A DNA stretch of 64,000 nt from Diphasiastrum complanatum (GCA_029204225.1 CM055110.1:22090881-22154880), one strand, 5' to 3'. Counted from the first letter of the stretch, positions 37,701-52,700 are shown. Notes: generated by a model from the letters alone, not told the origin. Made by a program: numbers and translations.

Positions 37701-40700
37701 TTGCTAATTTTTAGTTTTTTTTTTTTCAATTTTAATCTTAGCTCCTAGTTTTGAACTTATTCTTGTTGGTCATCATTTCCTTCATAGTCAGCACTTGATT
37801 TGCCTAAGAAATTCCTGACTTTTCAACACCCAAATAGCGAATCATGCTTGGATATTGATGAGGCAGCGACCGATGTTGGTTGCTGAGATTTTGTCTTTGT
37901 TATGCCAATGGTTTGTTCTGGATTCTTTGAATCTTTGTAAGGTTATCTATCCATCTTCTTAGCATTACTAACCTCTCAAAATGAATATGTGAATCTGGAG
38001 TCTGGACTATATAAATCTTAGTAGGGGCTGAAGCTTCTTGCTGTCTGTTCTCTCTGTGTTGTGTTTGGTGCTAGCAAGCTGATTATGTAGGACACTCAGA
38101 GGGTGAATATGTCTGACATTGTCATCTAACTCGTTAGGAGCCAAGGAGTTTGGATGATTAAGTGGTTGTTGATTGTTGGGGGCTTGACTTGCGCAATGCT
38201 ATGGCATCTACTGTATTTATCTAGGCAGGTTGGCTGCCATAGGTGATGTAGAGAGACATTCCAAGAAGAAGTGATATGGTCCACTTGACTTACAAGATTG
38301 TGTTTTGTAGGGTGCGCCTACTCGTATTTTGTCGCATCTATTTTTGCTATATTGATAACTGTCCCTCCGTCTTTAACATAAGGACTGGAGTAATTGTTTG
38401 TTTCGTTCTTGCAGAGATTTATTCTCTCTGAAGCTTGTGCTACGATCTTCTAAAAAAGTTGGCTGGAAGAGTTTTTTGGAAGTTTTAAGTTTGCAATATT
38501 GCTACCAGTAGTTAGCTAACTTTATGAAATGGGGAAGCCAATGTCTAGTTTTTCGTATAGAGTGTGGCCAACCTATCAGTTGGAATTCCATTTAATACTT
38601 TTCCAATCACTGGTTTGTAACTTGTTAGCATTGGGGATAGAATGACTTCACTTGGTGAATGGTTATCTTTTCAGAGGTTCTGTGGTTTATTCCTCATCAT
38701 GGGAAAAATTTGTAGGAGCACATGCTTTTTCAGGTGGAACTCTGAAGTAATTTGTGATGAGTGCAGATGTACAGCTGCCATCTCCACATTATGAGTGGCT
38801 TGTTACAAATTCGTCAGTTGCCACTGTAGATAACACAGGATTACTGCATGGTAAGGATCTTGGGGTTACCATGGTGGTTGTTCAAGACAACAGAGTTCCT
38901 GGTCACCAGCAGACATCCACTGTGCATGTAGTTACTCCAAGCGTTATACGTCTGTACTTATACCCGTTATCTGTGAAAGGAGTGGGGCCACGTGTACCTA
39001 TCAGTGCAGGTCCATTCATTTCATCTGCAGATATTCTCTGGCATCTTGTGGTAGGAAGAGATTATGTCGTGCAGGTGTTAGTCTTCTCTGAAAAGTCTAC
39101 TATACGACCTTTGTATTTGACTCAGGTGATTTTTGCTTCAACTGAGCAGTTTTGATTTTTAGCTCATGCTTACACAGTTCAGTATGGATTTTAGTCTCTT
39201 CTGAAAGCTCTAGAGGTACTGTTGTTGCAGGTACTTTTCTTTGCTATACATGGTACATGTTTTTGTCTTATTGATAATTGTAGTTTCATAGTTTTCTCAT
39301 ATTGATAAGTTTAGTTTCAGTTTGAGGAAGTCAATTTGAGGTGGTAGCTGTGGGTAGAACTTGCATACATGTGACTATCAGTCTCTGGCAGTAGTATGAT
39401 TATTATTGCATGACCATTTCGAATATTTTTTTCCCTTGATGCAAGTGCTATTGTGGTTTAGGACAATGAATTGGAGCTTTTTTTTCGACAACTACCTTAT
39501 TGGGATGCTATTCCAATCCCCGAAGACGTAGCATCCGAGCAAGGATGGCGAAATGCCAGTCTTATCCATGCTTTGTCTGAGGGTGATGGCACATTGGCTG
39601 CAGTTCTTGCGCTTGAAAATGGTATTGGGGATGAAAATTTGGATGATTTAGCTTTCCATATTAAACAGGTATGTCTCAAGTCAACAGGTTGATTGCAATT
39701 TGCAAAGAGTAGGTCCTAGTTGCAAGGTGTGCGGTCTTTGTCTGTCTGGTTGTGTGCTTGCATGTTTGGAGCTGAACTAAATTGAGATGTACACCTGTTC
39801 CAACTTGACTAGTTCTTCTGAATTTTCTCATTCTGAGGTAATCTTTAAGCTGCAAGCATGCAGGTTTTCAGGGTGGATCAAGCCATGAAAGTCTGCAGCC
39901 CAGTCAAAATAATCTTGGGGTCTGATTTTGATGGCATGCGTTCTTTCATTCTTCCTTGGGTTCCTGGAGTTTCTCAGGCATACCACCTTAGAGCTGAATC
40001 AGGTCTGCAGGCAGTAGTCATATATGAAGGCTGAATTTTGGTCTTCCGTGCTTTGTACTGATAATATTCCAGGGTGGCCATTGTCAATTTGTTTGGCATG
40101 TGTGCCTTGTATGTACTTGCTTAGCTGCTGTTGCTGATTGCTTGATTCAGACAGTTTGCCTCTTGTATTCTGTCTCAAGTCCAAGTTCTAAATGTGTTGA
40201 TGTGGGATGTGCGATTTGTGTTGGAATCTATGAGGTTGTGGAGGGAAAGCTACAGATTACTTATGGACATCTTCAGATCCATCAGTTGCTACTGTGAGTA
40301 CACAAGGTGTGGTAAAAAGTCAGGGGCCCGGAAAAGCATTTGTTCAAGCAGCTTATCATGAAAATTCGTTGAATGTGGATGAGGTGCGCAACTGCTGATG
40401 CCTAACATTTTTCAGTAATTGTATTAGATCTTTTGTTTCTTAAGCAGTCTTCTTAAATGTTCAATCCTTTATTTCAAAAAATGCACCCTTCAGAACTTCC
40501 ATGAGTATCAGATTCTTGCCTGAGAACATCAAAATATTTTCTTAAGTTTGCCGTTCTTTTTGATCAGTTGCCTAATGAGTTTCCTGCACAATGGAGTTGA
40601 TGGTCTAATACTCTGTGGATGAACTCCATGACATTGAAAATCGTTCTCCTTTGTTACATTGGGTGCTATTCTAAACAACAATATAGTTTTCTGTCATAGT

Positions 40701-43700
40701 AGTGGATATACGGTTAAAGTTTGAGATTTTCTTCCTAGTTAGACCACCATTTCTTCTCCATATGGTCTATAGGATGACCAGAAAAGTTTCCAGCTTATTA
40801 AGCCAGTTCCCCAAAACTTCCTGGCCGAGTAATCTTGTTTTCATAGGCTTTTCAATTCTCCTTCTTCTCACTAATTTCTTTTGGAAGCTTGCAATAGGAT
40901 TCATTTTGTAGCTTACATATGTGATGCTGCTTTTTGATCCACATGTTAGAGAAGCAAGGTGTTGATGTTCCTAATTGCTTTCTCTTTTGGCCTAAGATTC
41001 TAGAATTGACTTTGCACTATTGATATAATGTGGAGACACGCTTCTCATTTGTCATTTGAGATAACAAAGGATTGTGGATAGTTGTGGAGTGTCAATTACT
41101 CCCCCTTACGATGTGTGACTACTACAAGTGATAACTGGAAAGCATGGGTCTGTTTGATCTTGCTAGGCATGTGTGTGTTGCTACCTATTCATGCGATGAT
41201 CATCAAGGGTGGCACATTTTTGTGTTTGTAGATGGATATTTTATCATCACGTATTCTTGTTCTTGGATGAAAAAGTTATCACTTACAATTTGACTAATCA
41301 GTGTGCTGGGTTATTTATAAGTATCAAAGTTCTTGGTGAAATGGTGATTGCTCACGTAGTTCGTTAGGTTTTACTATGATGTGAAAACAAATGACTTTGG
41401 TTGTTTGATAGTTTGGTTGGAATGACTTTCTACAGAAAGTAATCTAGTAGCTCTTGATGCGATAGTATGATTTTTTTTTTTCTATAAGGAAGTAGGAACT
41501 TCATTTGATCCTCTTTGCTCTTCAATGCTTGCCTGCCCCTTGTCTCCGGAAACTCAAGACGTTGATCAATGTACAAATGTATGAAAGCTAATGTGGATGT
41601 ATGCTCGTGCATGTGACCTGCACGTACTTTTGTGCATTGATGAAGTGACTGGGGCTGTCATAAAATTAGGTCCACACTATGCGATGGAGTTGATTGTCTA
41701 TGACTTTGTCGATGGACTCCATAAAGTTGGAGATTGTGTTGAGAATTCTGAAGTCAGATACCATGTTGGGATTTCAAGGTCAAAGTTACTCATAATAGAA
41801 GATGGTGCAAAATTTTTCTAAAGCTTATCATTGGAATCCATCGAATCCAATGTTTCTCGAGTACAAGTCTACACCATCATCTAGTCGTGGATCCCCAACC
41901 CCCAGCTCCACCATTTGTTTGAAGAAGAAAAAATGCTGCCCAAGACCCTCCCCCCATGCCCAGACTTAATAATGGCAAAAAATGGTGGTTTAAAAGGAGA
42001 ACCTGTTGGAAGATTACATCAAGAGAGGATCAAAGGCTCATCGAATTGTCAACCTTTTTGTGAAGCATAACGTTATTCCTCACATTATGTGTGCCACAGG
42101 ACCTCGTGAGGCTTGGGAGATATTGAGTTCTATGTATGAGACCGTCAATACGACTAGAGTCCTCTATCTGCAAAACAAACTATGTACAATCAAAATGGAC
42201 TCCAGTGATTCAATTACTAAGCACATTACGAAGATCAAGGATCTTTAAGACCAACTTGTTGCAGTTGGAGAGTGTATCTTTGATAGGGACATAGTCTCAG
42301 TAGCTTTGAGTAGTTTGCCAAATGCTTTTCGACGCTATGTCATGCATCTCTCAATAAGGGAGAGACTTCCCTCATCTGAAGAACTGTGTGGTTTACTCAT
42401 GCATGAAGAAGTGAGGAGGAAGAACCTTTTTAAAAGGGAAGGTAATGATGCGCAAGCATTTGCTTTGAAGAAGAAGAAGCAATTTTCCAAATTCAAGAAA
42501 AAGGGCAAATTCAATGTTGGTGATTCGACACAAAATCTTGACCAGCAGATGGTCAGATGCAAGTTTTGGATTCAAAGTTCTGGTTCTTCATCTACGCCAA
42601 AATGATAGGGCAATTACATCTATGGCAACTTATAAAGTCATTTTGATTTTGAATGTCATAAGAAGCAAAGTGAGCAAAGAAAGCCAAGAAGCAAATAGGT
42701 CGCTATGTTGAGAAGGTTACAAATAACAATAAGGAAGACATTGGACAGTTTGAACGATTGGTTTGATTCCTTTGGAGAAATGAATTGTGGACATTTTGTA
42801 TGTGTAATAGATCCTAATACCACAGTAGGGCAAAAACTAACTGATCCACCCAACCTTGCCTACTCCCTGATATAGAGTAAGCCCCTCCTAGCCCAGTGTG
42901 AGGACTGGTAGCATGCAACTGCCAAGTGTCGGCCATGTGGCACTGACGTGGCCGACTGCACGTCGGGACCCAACTGGGGGCCCTATCCTGCTGACAGGGT
43001 CCCTAGGCTGTGTTAGGCCCGCCATAGCTATGGACCGTGCTGGGGCACACTACTCACACTGTCTTGCCCTGTTGGTCATGTACGCTGGACACGACCCTGA
43101 CTGTGGTATCTGACCTATCTGTGTTCTCTAGGGTTTGGCACTGGTTACGAGCTCGTAACACTCCCTCCCCCTTAAGAATCGTCTTGGTCCTCTAAGACAG
43201 TCTGGAAAAATCTTGCGAAGGACGCTGCCTCTTTCCCAAGTGGCATTCTCAACAGGCTGATCATTCCACTTAACCAGATATTCTCGGTATAGAGTATGAC
43301 GAGTCTGCGTCTCTCTACTATCAAGAATTTCCTCTGGTTCATGTGGAGGTTGTTGAGGATCCAATGGGAGAACTAGAACACTGTCCCCTACCAGATTATC
43401 TGATCTGGTTAAGGCTTTTCGTAACTGACTTACATGAAAAACTGGAAAAACCTTACTGCTGTGTGGGAGTTCTAGTTCATAGGTGACCTCGCCTAGTCTC
43501 CTACTGATGGTAAAGGGACCACAATACCTTGGAGACAACTTAGCACACACTCCTGATTTGAGGGTTTTAGAGTCAACTGGGACTCTCAAGTAGACTTTCT
43601 CACCAGTGGAGAACTGCACATCCCGTCTGTGTGGATCTGCATAATGCCTGGCTCGATCCTGGGATTGTCTAATGCTACGCTTAGCATGTTCTATCATCTG

Positions 43701-46700
43701 GTTTAGGTCTTCTAAAAAGTTTCTGGCTGCTTCAACTTTTTCTTGTTTAAACCCTACAGCTGTGGGTGAGCGTGGCTGAAAACCGTACATCAGCATAAAT
43801 GGGCTGTATCCCGTAGCTGAATGTTTGGTACTGTTGTAAGCAAACTCTAATATCGAGAGATACTCCTCCCAATTAGTCTGCCTCTTGCTGACGTATGCAC
43901 GAAGCATATCCTCCAGCACTTGATTTACCCTTTCTGTTTGACCGTCCGTCTGTGGATGGTCGGTGGTACTCATATTAAGTTTAGTATGGAGATGATGGAA
44001 TACTGCCTTCCAAAAATTTCCAGTAAACTTACTGTCCCGGTCGCTGACTATGCCGGAAGGTAGACCGTACAATTTAAATAGCCCGTCTACAAACAACCTC
44101 GCTAACTCTGGAGCTCTAACGGTTGTTTTGGTCGGAATAAAATGAGCCATTTTGGTCAGACGGTCAACTGTGACCCATATAGCGTCATTACCCTTTTGGG
44201 TTTTAGGCAGGCCTACTATAAAATCCATGGAGATACTCTCCCATTTACCAGCTGGTATTTCTAAGGGATGCAACAACCCTCCTGCCTTTAAACGCTCTGC
44301 TTTATTTACTTGACATTTCTGGCAACTGGTTACATACTGGTGGACGTCCTTTTTCATACTGGGCCAGAAAAATTGCCTACGAAGAAGCTCATAGGTCTTC
44401 TGTATGCCTGGGTGTCCCGCGCTAGGATTGTCATGACATTCATATAGGACCTGCTGCCTATAATCCTCTGAATTGGGGACACATACTCTATCTCTATAGA
44501 GCAAGTACTCATCCTGAATGGAATACTGTTTCCATTTGAATCCTTGAGTCAACTGACCCTCAACCACTGGGGTTTGCTTGGGTAATACAGGCTCAGAATC
44601 CTCAACGTCATCTGACGACGTATACTCGGACTCATCATCATCCTCAACGGAAGCTGCCGTATTCTTGGATGAACTGGCACCAGCCCCGGGAACTGGTTCT
44701 GGAGTCTGTAACTGTCTGTTCTGGACTGAGTTCCAGATAATAGAGAAGAATGCATCATGCTGGCATTTCCCTCTCAAGGACTCGAGTAACTCATTACGAA
44801 TCTGAGTAAAACTCAGCTCGTTTATCATAGGCATTCTGCTAAGGGCATCTGCTACTGTATTGAATTTTCCACGCCTATATCTGATAGACATGTCAAACTC
44901 TTGCATCAACTCTGCCCAACGAGCTTTCCGACCTTAAGCTCAGGTTGATTGCAAAGGTATCTGAGACTCTCATGGTCTGTCAGGACCTCAAAGTTGGCAC
45001 CATACAAATAATGCCTCCAAGTCTTAAGGGCATGGACTATAGAAAAGAGTTCCTTTTCATAGGCACTATACCTAGTCTGTGCTGGCTCGAGTTTTTTACT
45101 CTCGAAGGCAACTGGTCGTCCACCCTGAGTTAGCACAGCACCTACTGCAAAGTCGCTAGCATCTGTTTCGACCACAAATGGCTGATTGGGGTCGACGACC
45201 TTTAAAACTGGTGCTGTAGCTAAGGCTGTTTTGAGAGCATCAAAGCTCTCCTGTTGTGCGGACTCCCAAATGAACTCCTTTCCCTTCCCTTTAAGGAGAT
45301 TTGTCATAGGGACTGCTATCTGAGCATATTCCTTGACAAATCGTCTGTAATATCCCGCCAGACCAAGAAAGATTTGAAGTTCCAAAATATTCTGAGGTCT
45401 CAGCCAACTGAGTATGGCTTTAACCTTATTTGGGTCCATCTTAATCCCATCTGAAGAGATAATGTGACCCAAATATGCTACTTCTTCAACGAAGAATTCA
45501 CACTTGGATTGTTTAGCATAAAGCTTATGCTTTCTGAGCAGTCGAAACACCTTTCTGAGGTGTTTTAGATGCTCCTTCCTGGTTTTGCTGTAAACGAGGA
45601 TGTCATCTAAAAATACGACTACAAATTTACCCAAGTATGGTCTGAGGACACTGTTCATCAAGGTCATAAAGGTAGCTGGAGCATTTGTGAGCCCAAATGG
45701 CATCACCTTAAACTCATAATGACCGTGACGAGTCCTAAAAGCTGTTTTCGAGACATCTTCCGATTTTATACGGACTTGATGATATCCCGATCTGAGGTCT
45801 ATTTTACTGAAAAACTTAGCCCCGTCGAGTTGATCAAACAACTCGTCTGCCCGAGGCATAGGGTATTTATTCTTAATTGTGACTTTATTGAGGGCTCTGT
45901 AATCTACGCAAAGACGCATAGACCCCTCCTTCTTTTTCACCAATAGGACTGGTGAGGCCCATGGTGAACTACTGGTCTGAATTTGGCCTTTCCCAAGATA
46001 GTCTGTTAACTGCCTAGTTATTTCTTCATCCTCTGTTCGGCTGACCCGATACGGAGGTTTAGAAACAGGTGCTGTACCTGGTACTAGGTTTATTACATGA
46101 TCTACCTCTCTGCTAGGTGGTAAACCATGTGGCAAATCTTCAGGAAAAACATCTTTAAATTTAGACAATAAAGTTTCTAATTTACTGATTTTCTGCTGGA
46201 TAGAACTGGAAATAGAAACTTCAGGAATAAACTGAAAGTCACATAAGAATACCTGATGGTCTTCGTCTCCGATTAGCTGACAGAGCTCTGAACTACAGAC
46301 CATAGGGCTGTTGGGAACATCATGCTCCCCATGCAACTGGATCTCTCGGCCTTTATACTGAAAGCTGAGGGTGTTCTCCTGATAGTTTCTGTGGAGGGAA
46401 GGTCCTAAACTGTAGAGCCAATCTCTCCCGAGAACAATGTCTGTTCGATCCAGGTGCATTATCTGAAAGTTTATTTGATCTTGGTACCCCTGAATACCAA
46501 GATTTAACTTACTTACCATAGTTTCCCATATTTTTTATCTTCACCCTTAGCTAATGAAACTATGTACCTATGCTGACTAGGTACTTCTGGTAGTTTAAGC
46601 TTTTTAACCAGGGTGTGGTTGATGAAATTATGGGTTGCCCATCATCAACCATGACTCTTACTGACTGGTTACCAACTTTCCCATGCATACGTACTAGGTC

Positions 46701-49700
46701 ATGCGGCCCAAAGCTGAAGGGTCTCGCTAGCATTGCAGAGGTCAGCTGGCAACAGTGTTCATGATCTTCATGATACACTTTGATCTCGGAAGCTGCCGAG
46801 TCACTGGGGAAACATACAGTCTGAACAAGATGAACTTGTTTTTTATCTTTCTTATCTTTTTTAGTGAAAGGCCCCTTGGGACACTGTCTGACTGTGTGTC
46901 CCTTGCCCATACACACAAAGCACAAACGTTCTTGTTTGGCTTTCTCAAAATCATCTGGTTTTAAGGGCTGTATGAGTGAAGGGCGTTTCTGAGGAGCTTC
47001 ACCTTTAAATTTATATTCTTTCTTTCTTTTTAAAAATTTCTTTTTAAATTGAAAGTCTTTCTGAGGAAGCTGCTCAGAAAGTGGTTGCTGTCTCGCTCTC
47101 TTCCTACCCACTGAATCATCATAGATTTGAGCATATCTGAGAGCTTGCTCAAGGGTAGTAGGCGAGTTTCTCTGAACCTCTACTTTATATTCATCTTTGA
47201 GGCCACGGACAAATCCTCTGATTTTTTGATAGTCATCCATATTTTTAATCTTTAAAATTGCCTCTCGATACTGCGAGATATATTGGATGAGGGACTTGTC
47301 CATTACTGTTCTTTCCCAGGCTTCCCAGGCTCTATCAAGTTCATTCTCTGGTAGAAATTCTCTTAGGAAAGCTTCTTCAAAAGCTTTCCATGACCGGGGA
47401 GTCTGCCCAGTCTCCTGGAGATTTAACCACCACTTATAGGCCATAGGCCCTAAAGAAAGACTGGCCTCAATTGCTTGCAAATGGTCAGGGGTCTGTTTAA
47501 GAGCATGAATGTTCTTCCATTTGCTGAGGAAGGTTTGTAGAATATCTGCATTTCTATCCTTCTCTTCCCCATTAAAAGTAGGAGGCTTTAAATCTTTAAA
47601 AACACTGGGGTGAGACCGTAAAGTCTCACCCGAAACTGATGGAAGTGGAGAAGGGGATAACTGAGAAGTGGAGGGAAGGCTTCCTTTCGCGGAACTCAAA
47701 ATCAAGTTTTTGAGTTCAGCGAACGAGTCGTCCACACTGGACTTGAAATTGGCTAATGCCAGTTTCAGTTCATCCACCTCTGTTACCAATTGGAGGAACT
47801 GCTCCTTGGTAACCAGTTCGTCGAGTTCTTCGGCGAACTGTTCCTGTTCTTCTACTTCCATAGGTTCCTTCCCTTTTCTGTAAGCCAAGGCTTCTGTTTC
47901 AAGTTCGTCGAAGCCTCTCTCCTGGGGTTGATCAGGTCCCTGAGGAGTGGTCATCTTCGAAACTGAAAGAGAGCTACCTTAACTTCTGAAGGAAAAAAGT
48001 CTAAAAGACTAATTTACAACTGTACAAGGGAAAGGAAAGATGACTTAGCTGTTTCTGAGGACTGTACTTCCAAAGAAAGAATGAAGAGGAACCCTTTCAG
48101 CTCTTTTCCCCAAGATTTCAGACCTGCTGTTCCGAAAAATGCCAGTTTGAGGCTTCAAAACGGTACTAAATTTCCCGGTTTTTTGAGGATAGTAGCTCGC
48201 TGGTCTGATTACAATCCAACTTGTCCACAAAAAGGCAAATCTGAAGTCCAAAAACCCTTCTGAGTTCTGAAATTTCAGAAGTCTCCTACTCGCTGATCTG
48301 GTAGGAATCCTCTTGCTCCAAATCTCTGACGTTGGGGCCCAAAAACTTGTTGAAAAACCAGATTTTCAGAAGCACTGGCAGCGCTGGCCCTGCTCCTCTT
48401 TTTTGGCTTCCAACTCGCTGAGAACCAGTGACTTTTTCCCTGGAAATCGGATGTAGGTCTCTGACTGTACAGCGATGGAGGTGCTGGCTTCTTCCTACTC
48501 TAATTTCGCTGGGAAAACTATAGAGAATCCTCTGAACTCAGTGAGAAACAGCTGTTTTTTCAGCGAGTTACCAACACTTGGAATCTAACTCCTTGCTACT
48601 GTGATTTCTCAGTGGAAATCAGAAGTTTGAAGGCTGCTCCTACAGCGATCCTCCTCCTCTATTCCTCTCTGAGAATCTGAGAAACACTTCCTATCTTCTG
48701 ATAGCTTTCTCTACTGCTGTCCTAAACTCCCTAAGATGGAGATGGCTCTGATACCAGTGTAATAGATCCTAATACCACAGTAGGGCAAAAACTAACTGAT
48801 CCACCCAACCTTGCCTACTCCCTGATATAGAGTAAGCCCCTCCTAGCCCAGTGTGAGGACTGGTAGCATGCAACTGCCAAGTGTCGGCCATGTGGCACTG
48901 ACGTGGCCGACTGCACGTCGGGACCCAACTGGGGGCCCTATCCTGCTGACAGGGTCCCTAGGCTGTGTTAGGCCCGCCATAGCTATGGACCGTGCTGGGG
49001 CACACTACTCACACTGTCTTGCCCTGTTGGTCATGTACGCTGGACACGACCCTGACTGTGGTATCTGACCTATCTGTGTTCTCTAGGGTTTGGCACTGGT
49101 TACGAGCTCGTAACAGTATGCCTTGGGGACAACACAACACATCAAGTCAAAGGCAAGGGAACTGTACTTGTGAAACTTCCTTTAGGGGAAGTAAAGATCA
49201 TAAGGAATGCTTTATTTGTACTAAGGTTGGCCAAGAACCTGCTTTCAGTTGGGGCCATTACTAAACAGAACATGAACTTGTTCATACAAATTTGTGTGGA
49301 CCCATGCAAACCTAGATTGGTAGGGGGGTTGTCTACTTTATGAGCTTAATCGATTATTTTTCACGGAAGGTAAGTGAAGCAAAAATCTAAGGCAATCAAG
49401 TACTTGAAGATCTTCCAGGCTTTGCTTGATACTCAAACTGGCATGAAGATAAAGGTACCCAGATCTGACAAATGTGTTGAGTACATATCATGAGAGTTCA
49501 ATGATTTGTGCAATGCAAGTGGAATCAAGCATCATCTTGCTACTCCAAATATTCCTCAACATTACCATATATAGAGTTCAACGAGTTGTGCAACTCAAGT
49601 CGAATCAAGCTTCAATTTGCTACTCCAGATATTCCTCGACAAAATGTTATTGTTGAGAGAAAGAACAGGTCCATAGTTGAGTGTGTGGCATGCTCAAGGC

Positions 49701-52700
49701 TAAGGCATTGCCAAACTCCTTCTAGGCTGAAGCTGTATACACTGTTGCATTCTTGTTAAACAGGAGCCCTATGAAAGCACTGGAGGGAATCATGTCTGGA
49801 AAGGCGTATATGTGGCAATAAGCCAAACATGGGACTACTTAGTATTTGGATTGTACGCCAATGCACACATATCCAAGGATGACAGGAAGAAGTTAGATGC
49901 AAAATTTGTTAGATATATATTCTTGGGATATAGTGAGGAAGCAAAAGTTCTGTGTAGAGATGTTGCCTTTGATGAAGACCATGCACCTCAGGTGGAGGAG
50001 CATGAGAACAATGGTATTACATTTTTGGCCTAGTTCGGAATAACGAGGTGTTACTAACAATCTCGCGTACTGGAGTACCATATATCCAAGTCTAGGATTA
50101 TGCCGAATCCTATATGCAGGACATGGACGTATCATCTTTCCCCCATTGAACTGCTTCTGTCCCCAGAAGTGGAATTTAGGGAAGTTATTCTTTATGCTAT
50201 GAACTCTCTCCCACCCTTCCACCTAATCAAGCACTCAGAGATAGAACGATTTCTCAATTGTTTATCTCTGGTTCTGAGTACTTTCTCAAGTTCGAAAGGT
50301 TCACTAAGCGACAAATCTTCTAAATGGGAAGATCCTCATCAGATCCAGCTGTATCACCTTCATGTAAACTTAATTTTAACCGGCTTACACGCAACACTTG
50401 GTGTGCAGTAGATTTTCCTTGAAGATCTAGTTCGTAAGCTAAAGAACCAATTTTTCGTACAATCTTGAACGATCCACAAAATTGGGTAGACAGTTTATAA
50501 TGCTTTTCAATACGTAATGTCCTAGAATCTTTTGGAATTCTAAGATATACCCAGTCAGCAACTTTAAAATCTTTGGGAGATCTCTTAAGATCGGTATGGT
50601 GCTTAGCTTTGTCATGAGCACTACAGATACTATCCTTAGCTACTTGTAGCATTTCTTGCATATCATGCAAAAAATCCGCAACCTTCTGGATCTTAACAGA
50701 TTTCGTCGCCACATTTACTGGAAATCGCCTCTTATATAACGGATTTCATGATCAAATTCTTGCATCAATTCGGCCCATCGGGCTTTCGTACCTCGAAGAT
50801 TATGCTGCTTGCAAAAGTACTTAAGAGGCTGGTGATCCGTATACACTATAAACTTACTGCCATACAAGTAGTGTCTTCAGGTTTTAAGTGCATGGATAAG
50901 CAAATAATTCCTTTTCTTGCGTAGTATAACACAACTAAGGACCAGTGAATTTTTTGCTTTCGAACAGTAGTGGCCTATCATTCTATAATAGAATTGCTCC
51001 AATTGCAACATCACTTGCGTCCATTCTTACTACGTAAGCCTTAAGGTAGATCACGATCTGCAATCTGTAAAACGGGAGCCAAAACAATCGGGGTCTTAAG
51101 GTTCTCAAACTCTGATTCAATTCCTCATTCCATACAACAGGCATACTAGGTTGACTCCTATTTTTCTTTTTGTTAACAATCCCTTTTGTCAGATAATTGA
51201 GTGTTGCCGCTACTTTAGCATAATCCTCAATAAATCTCCGAAAGAGAACTGTAAATCCTAAGAATGATTTAACTTGCTTAGCAATCTAGGGAATCGGCCA
51301 ATCAACCACTATCTTGATTTTATCCTCGCCAATCTTGATCCCATAAGCAATGATCTTATGACCGAGATAAACCAGCTCATGCTTAAAGAATTCACACTTG
51401 GATTCCTTAGCATAGACTCCGTAGAGTAACTCCTGCCAGAGTTTCATCAAGACAGTCCTAATGTGCTCTATGTGTTCCTCGAAGGTTTTACTGTAGATGG
51501 GAATATCATCTAGAAACACTACCACAAACTTCCCCAAATATGGACGAAATAAATCGTTCATCATTTGCTGGAATGTTGCTGGAGCGTTTGTTAACCCAAA
51601 AGGCAACACTAAGAACTCATAATGGCCAAGTCTAGTACGAAATCCAGTCTTTTGGACATCCTTTGATTTAATTCTTATTTGATGGTACCCTGTCCTGAGA
51701 TGAATCTTAGTGAAGTATTTAGCCCCACCTAAGTGATCTACAAGGTCATCCATCCTGGGTAATGGATATTTATTCTTAATCGTCACTCTGTTTAACCCCT
51801 TGTAATCCACGCACATCCGGAAATTTCCATCCTCTTCGCTTTTAGAAGAACAGGAGCGCCCCATGGTGACTTACTGGGTTGGATATGTCCCATCCTCAAA
51901 TAGTTTTCTATTTGATTTGAAATCTCTATCTCCTCTTTTTGAGAGAACCTATAAGGCTGCCTAGAGATAGGTTGACGTCTTGGAATTAACTCTATCCTGT
52001 GGTCTACTAACCTAGACGGATGTAAACCATGTATCATCAAAGATTCTTGCAAAATGGCCCACTTCATCCAAGGTTTGAGGCTGGTGCCTCCTAACCTCGA
52101 GTTGGAAGTCCTTGGGCAAGCCCAAGATGAGATGCAACTTCGCCAACTTTGGATCAATCCGAGCTGCAAATTTGGTATTATGTTGGAAAAACATCTTTAA
52201 ATTCACTTACGATCTGATTTTTCATTGCTTGTTCGTGATCTAAATTTACTGAGTTATGAATAATTGAAAATTCACAACCATTTAGATACACATGAGAAAC
52301 ATCCATAACAGGAATAACAAATATTGAAAAAACTTCATATTGTGAATAATCAAATGTCTCCATTGTATTAATTGTAGAAATTCCATCCGATGGATGTACA
52401 AAATTGTTGCCAAATAAAGTAACTACCTTATCACCCTTTTTGAAAGTGAGAACATGCTTCCCAAAATCAATCATCAGAGAAGGCGATTCACTAAATAACC
52501 ATTCATAACCAAAAATCAAATCTGTACGGGGTAGATCTAAAACATGAAAATTAACTAATTCTCTAAATTCTTGAATCTGCATTGGGAGATTCGGCACTTT
52601 TACGTTCCAAGTCCCCAACTCTGCTCCTGAAGCTAGATAAACTCTGTATCTATGATTGCAGGCTTTAGTTGTTAGGCCTCAGTCACAAGACGAAAATTAA

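Larger units (their letters stand above)
42803..49115 (-). mobile_element. Complete Ty3/gypsy chromovirus (gypsy 1), 6.3 kb
   Basis: Full-length LTR retrotransposon on the minus strand: 5' LTR 49115-48758, PBS 48756-48745, gag 47954-46560, protease in a shifted frame, RT and RNase H 46519-44906, integrase plus chromodomain 44909-43128, PPT at 43161-43175, 3' LTR 43160-42803. The LTRs are 358 bp each and I find no difference between them. Target duplication GTATG at 42798-42802 and 49116-49120. It interrupts copia element 2 inside NUP210 intron 8. Three single-base frame breaks (near 46636, 46520-46535 and 44920) make this copy defective, or reflect homopolymer errors in the assembly. Confidence 0.95.

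Noticed and set aside
40255-40383. Exon 8 starting after the TACAG at 40254
   Set aside because: It also keeps phase, but drops the conserved Gly-Cys segment that the acceptor at 40234 supplies.
42898-43113. ORF of 71 codons repeated exactly at 48853-49068
   Set aside because: It lies wholly inside the two gypsy 1 LTRs; the duplication is the LTR pair, not a gene.
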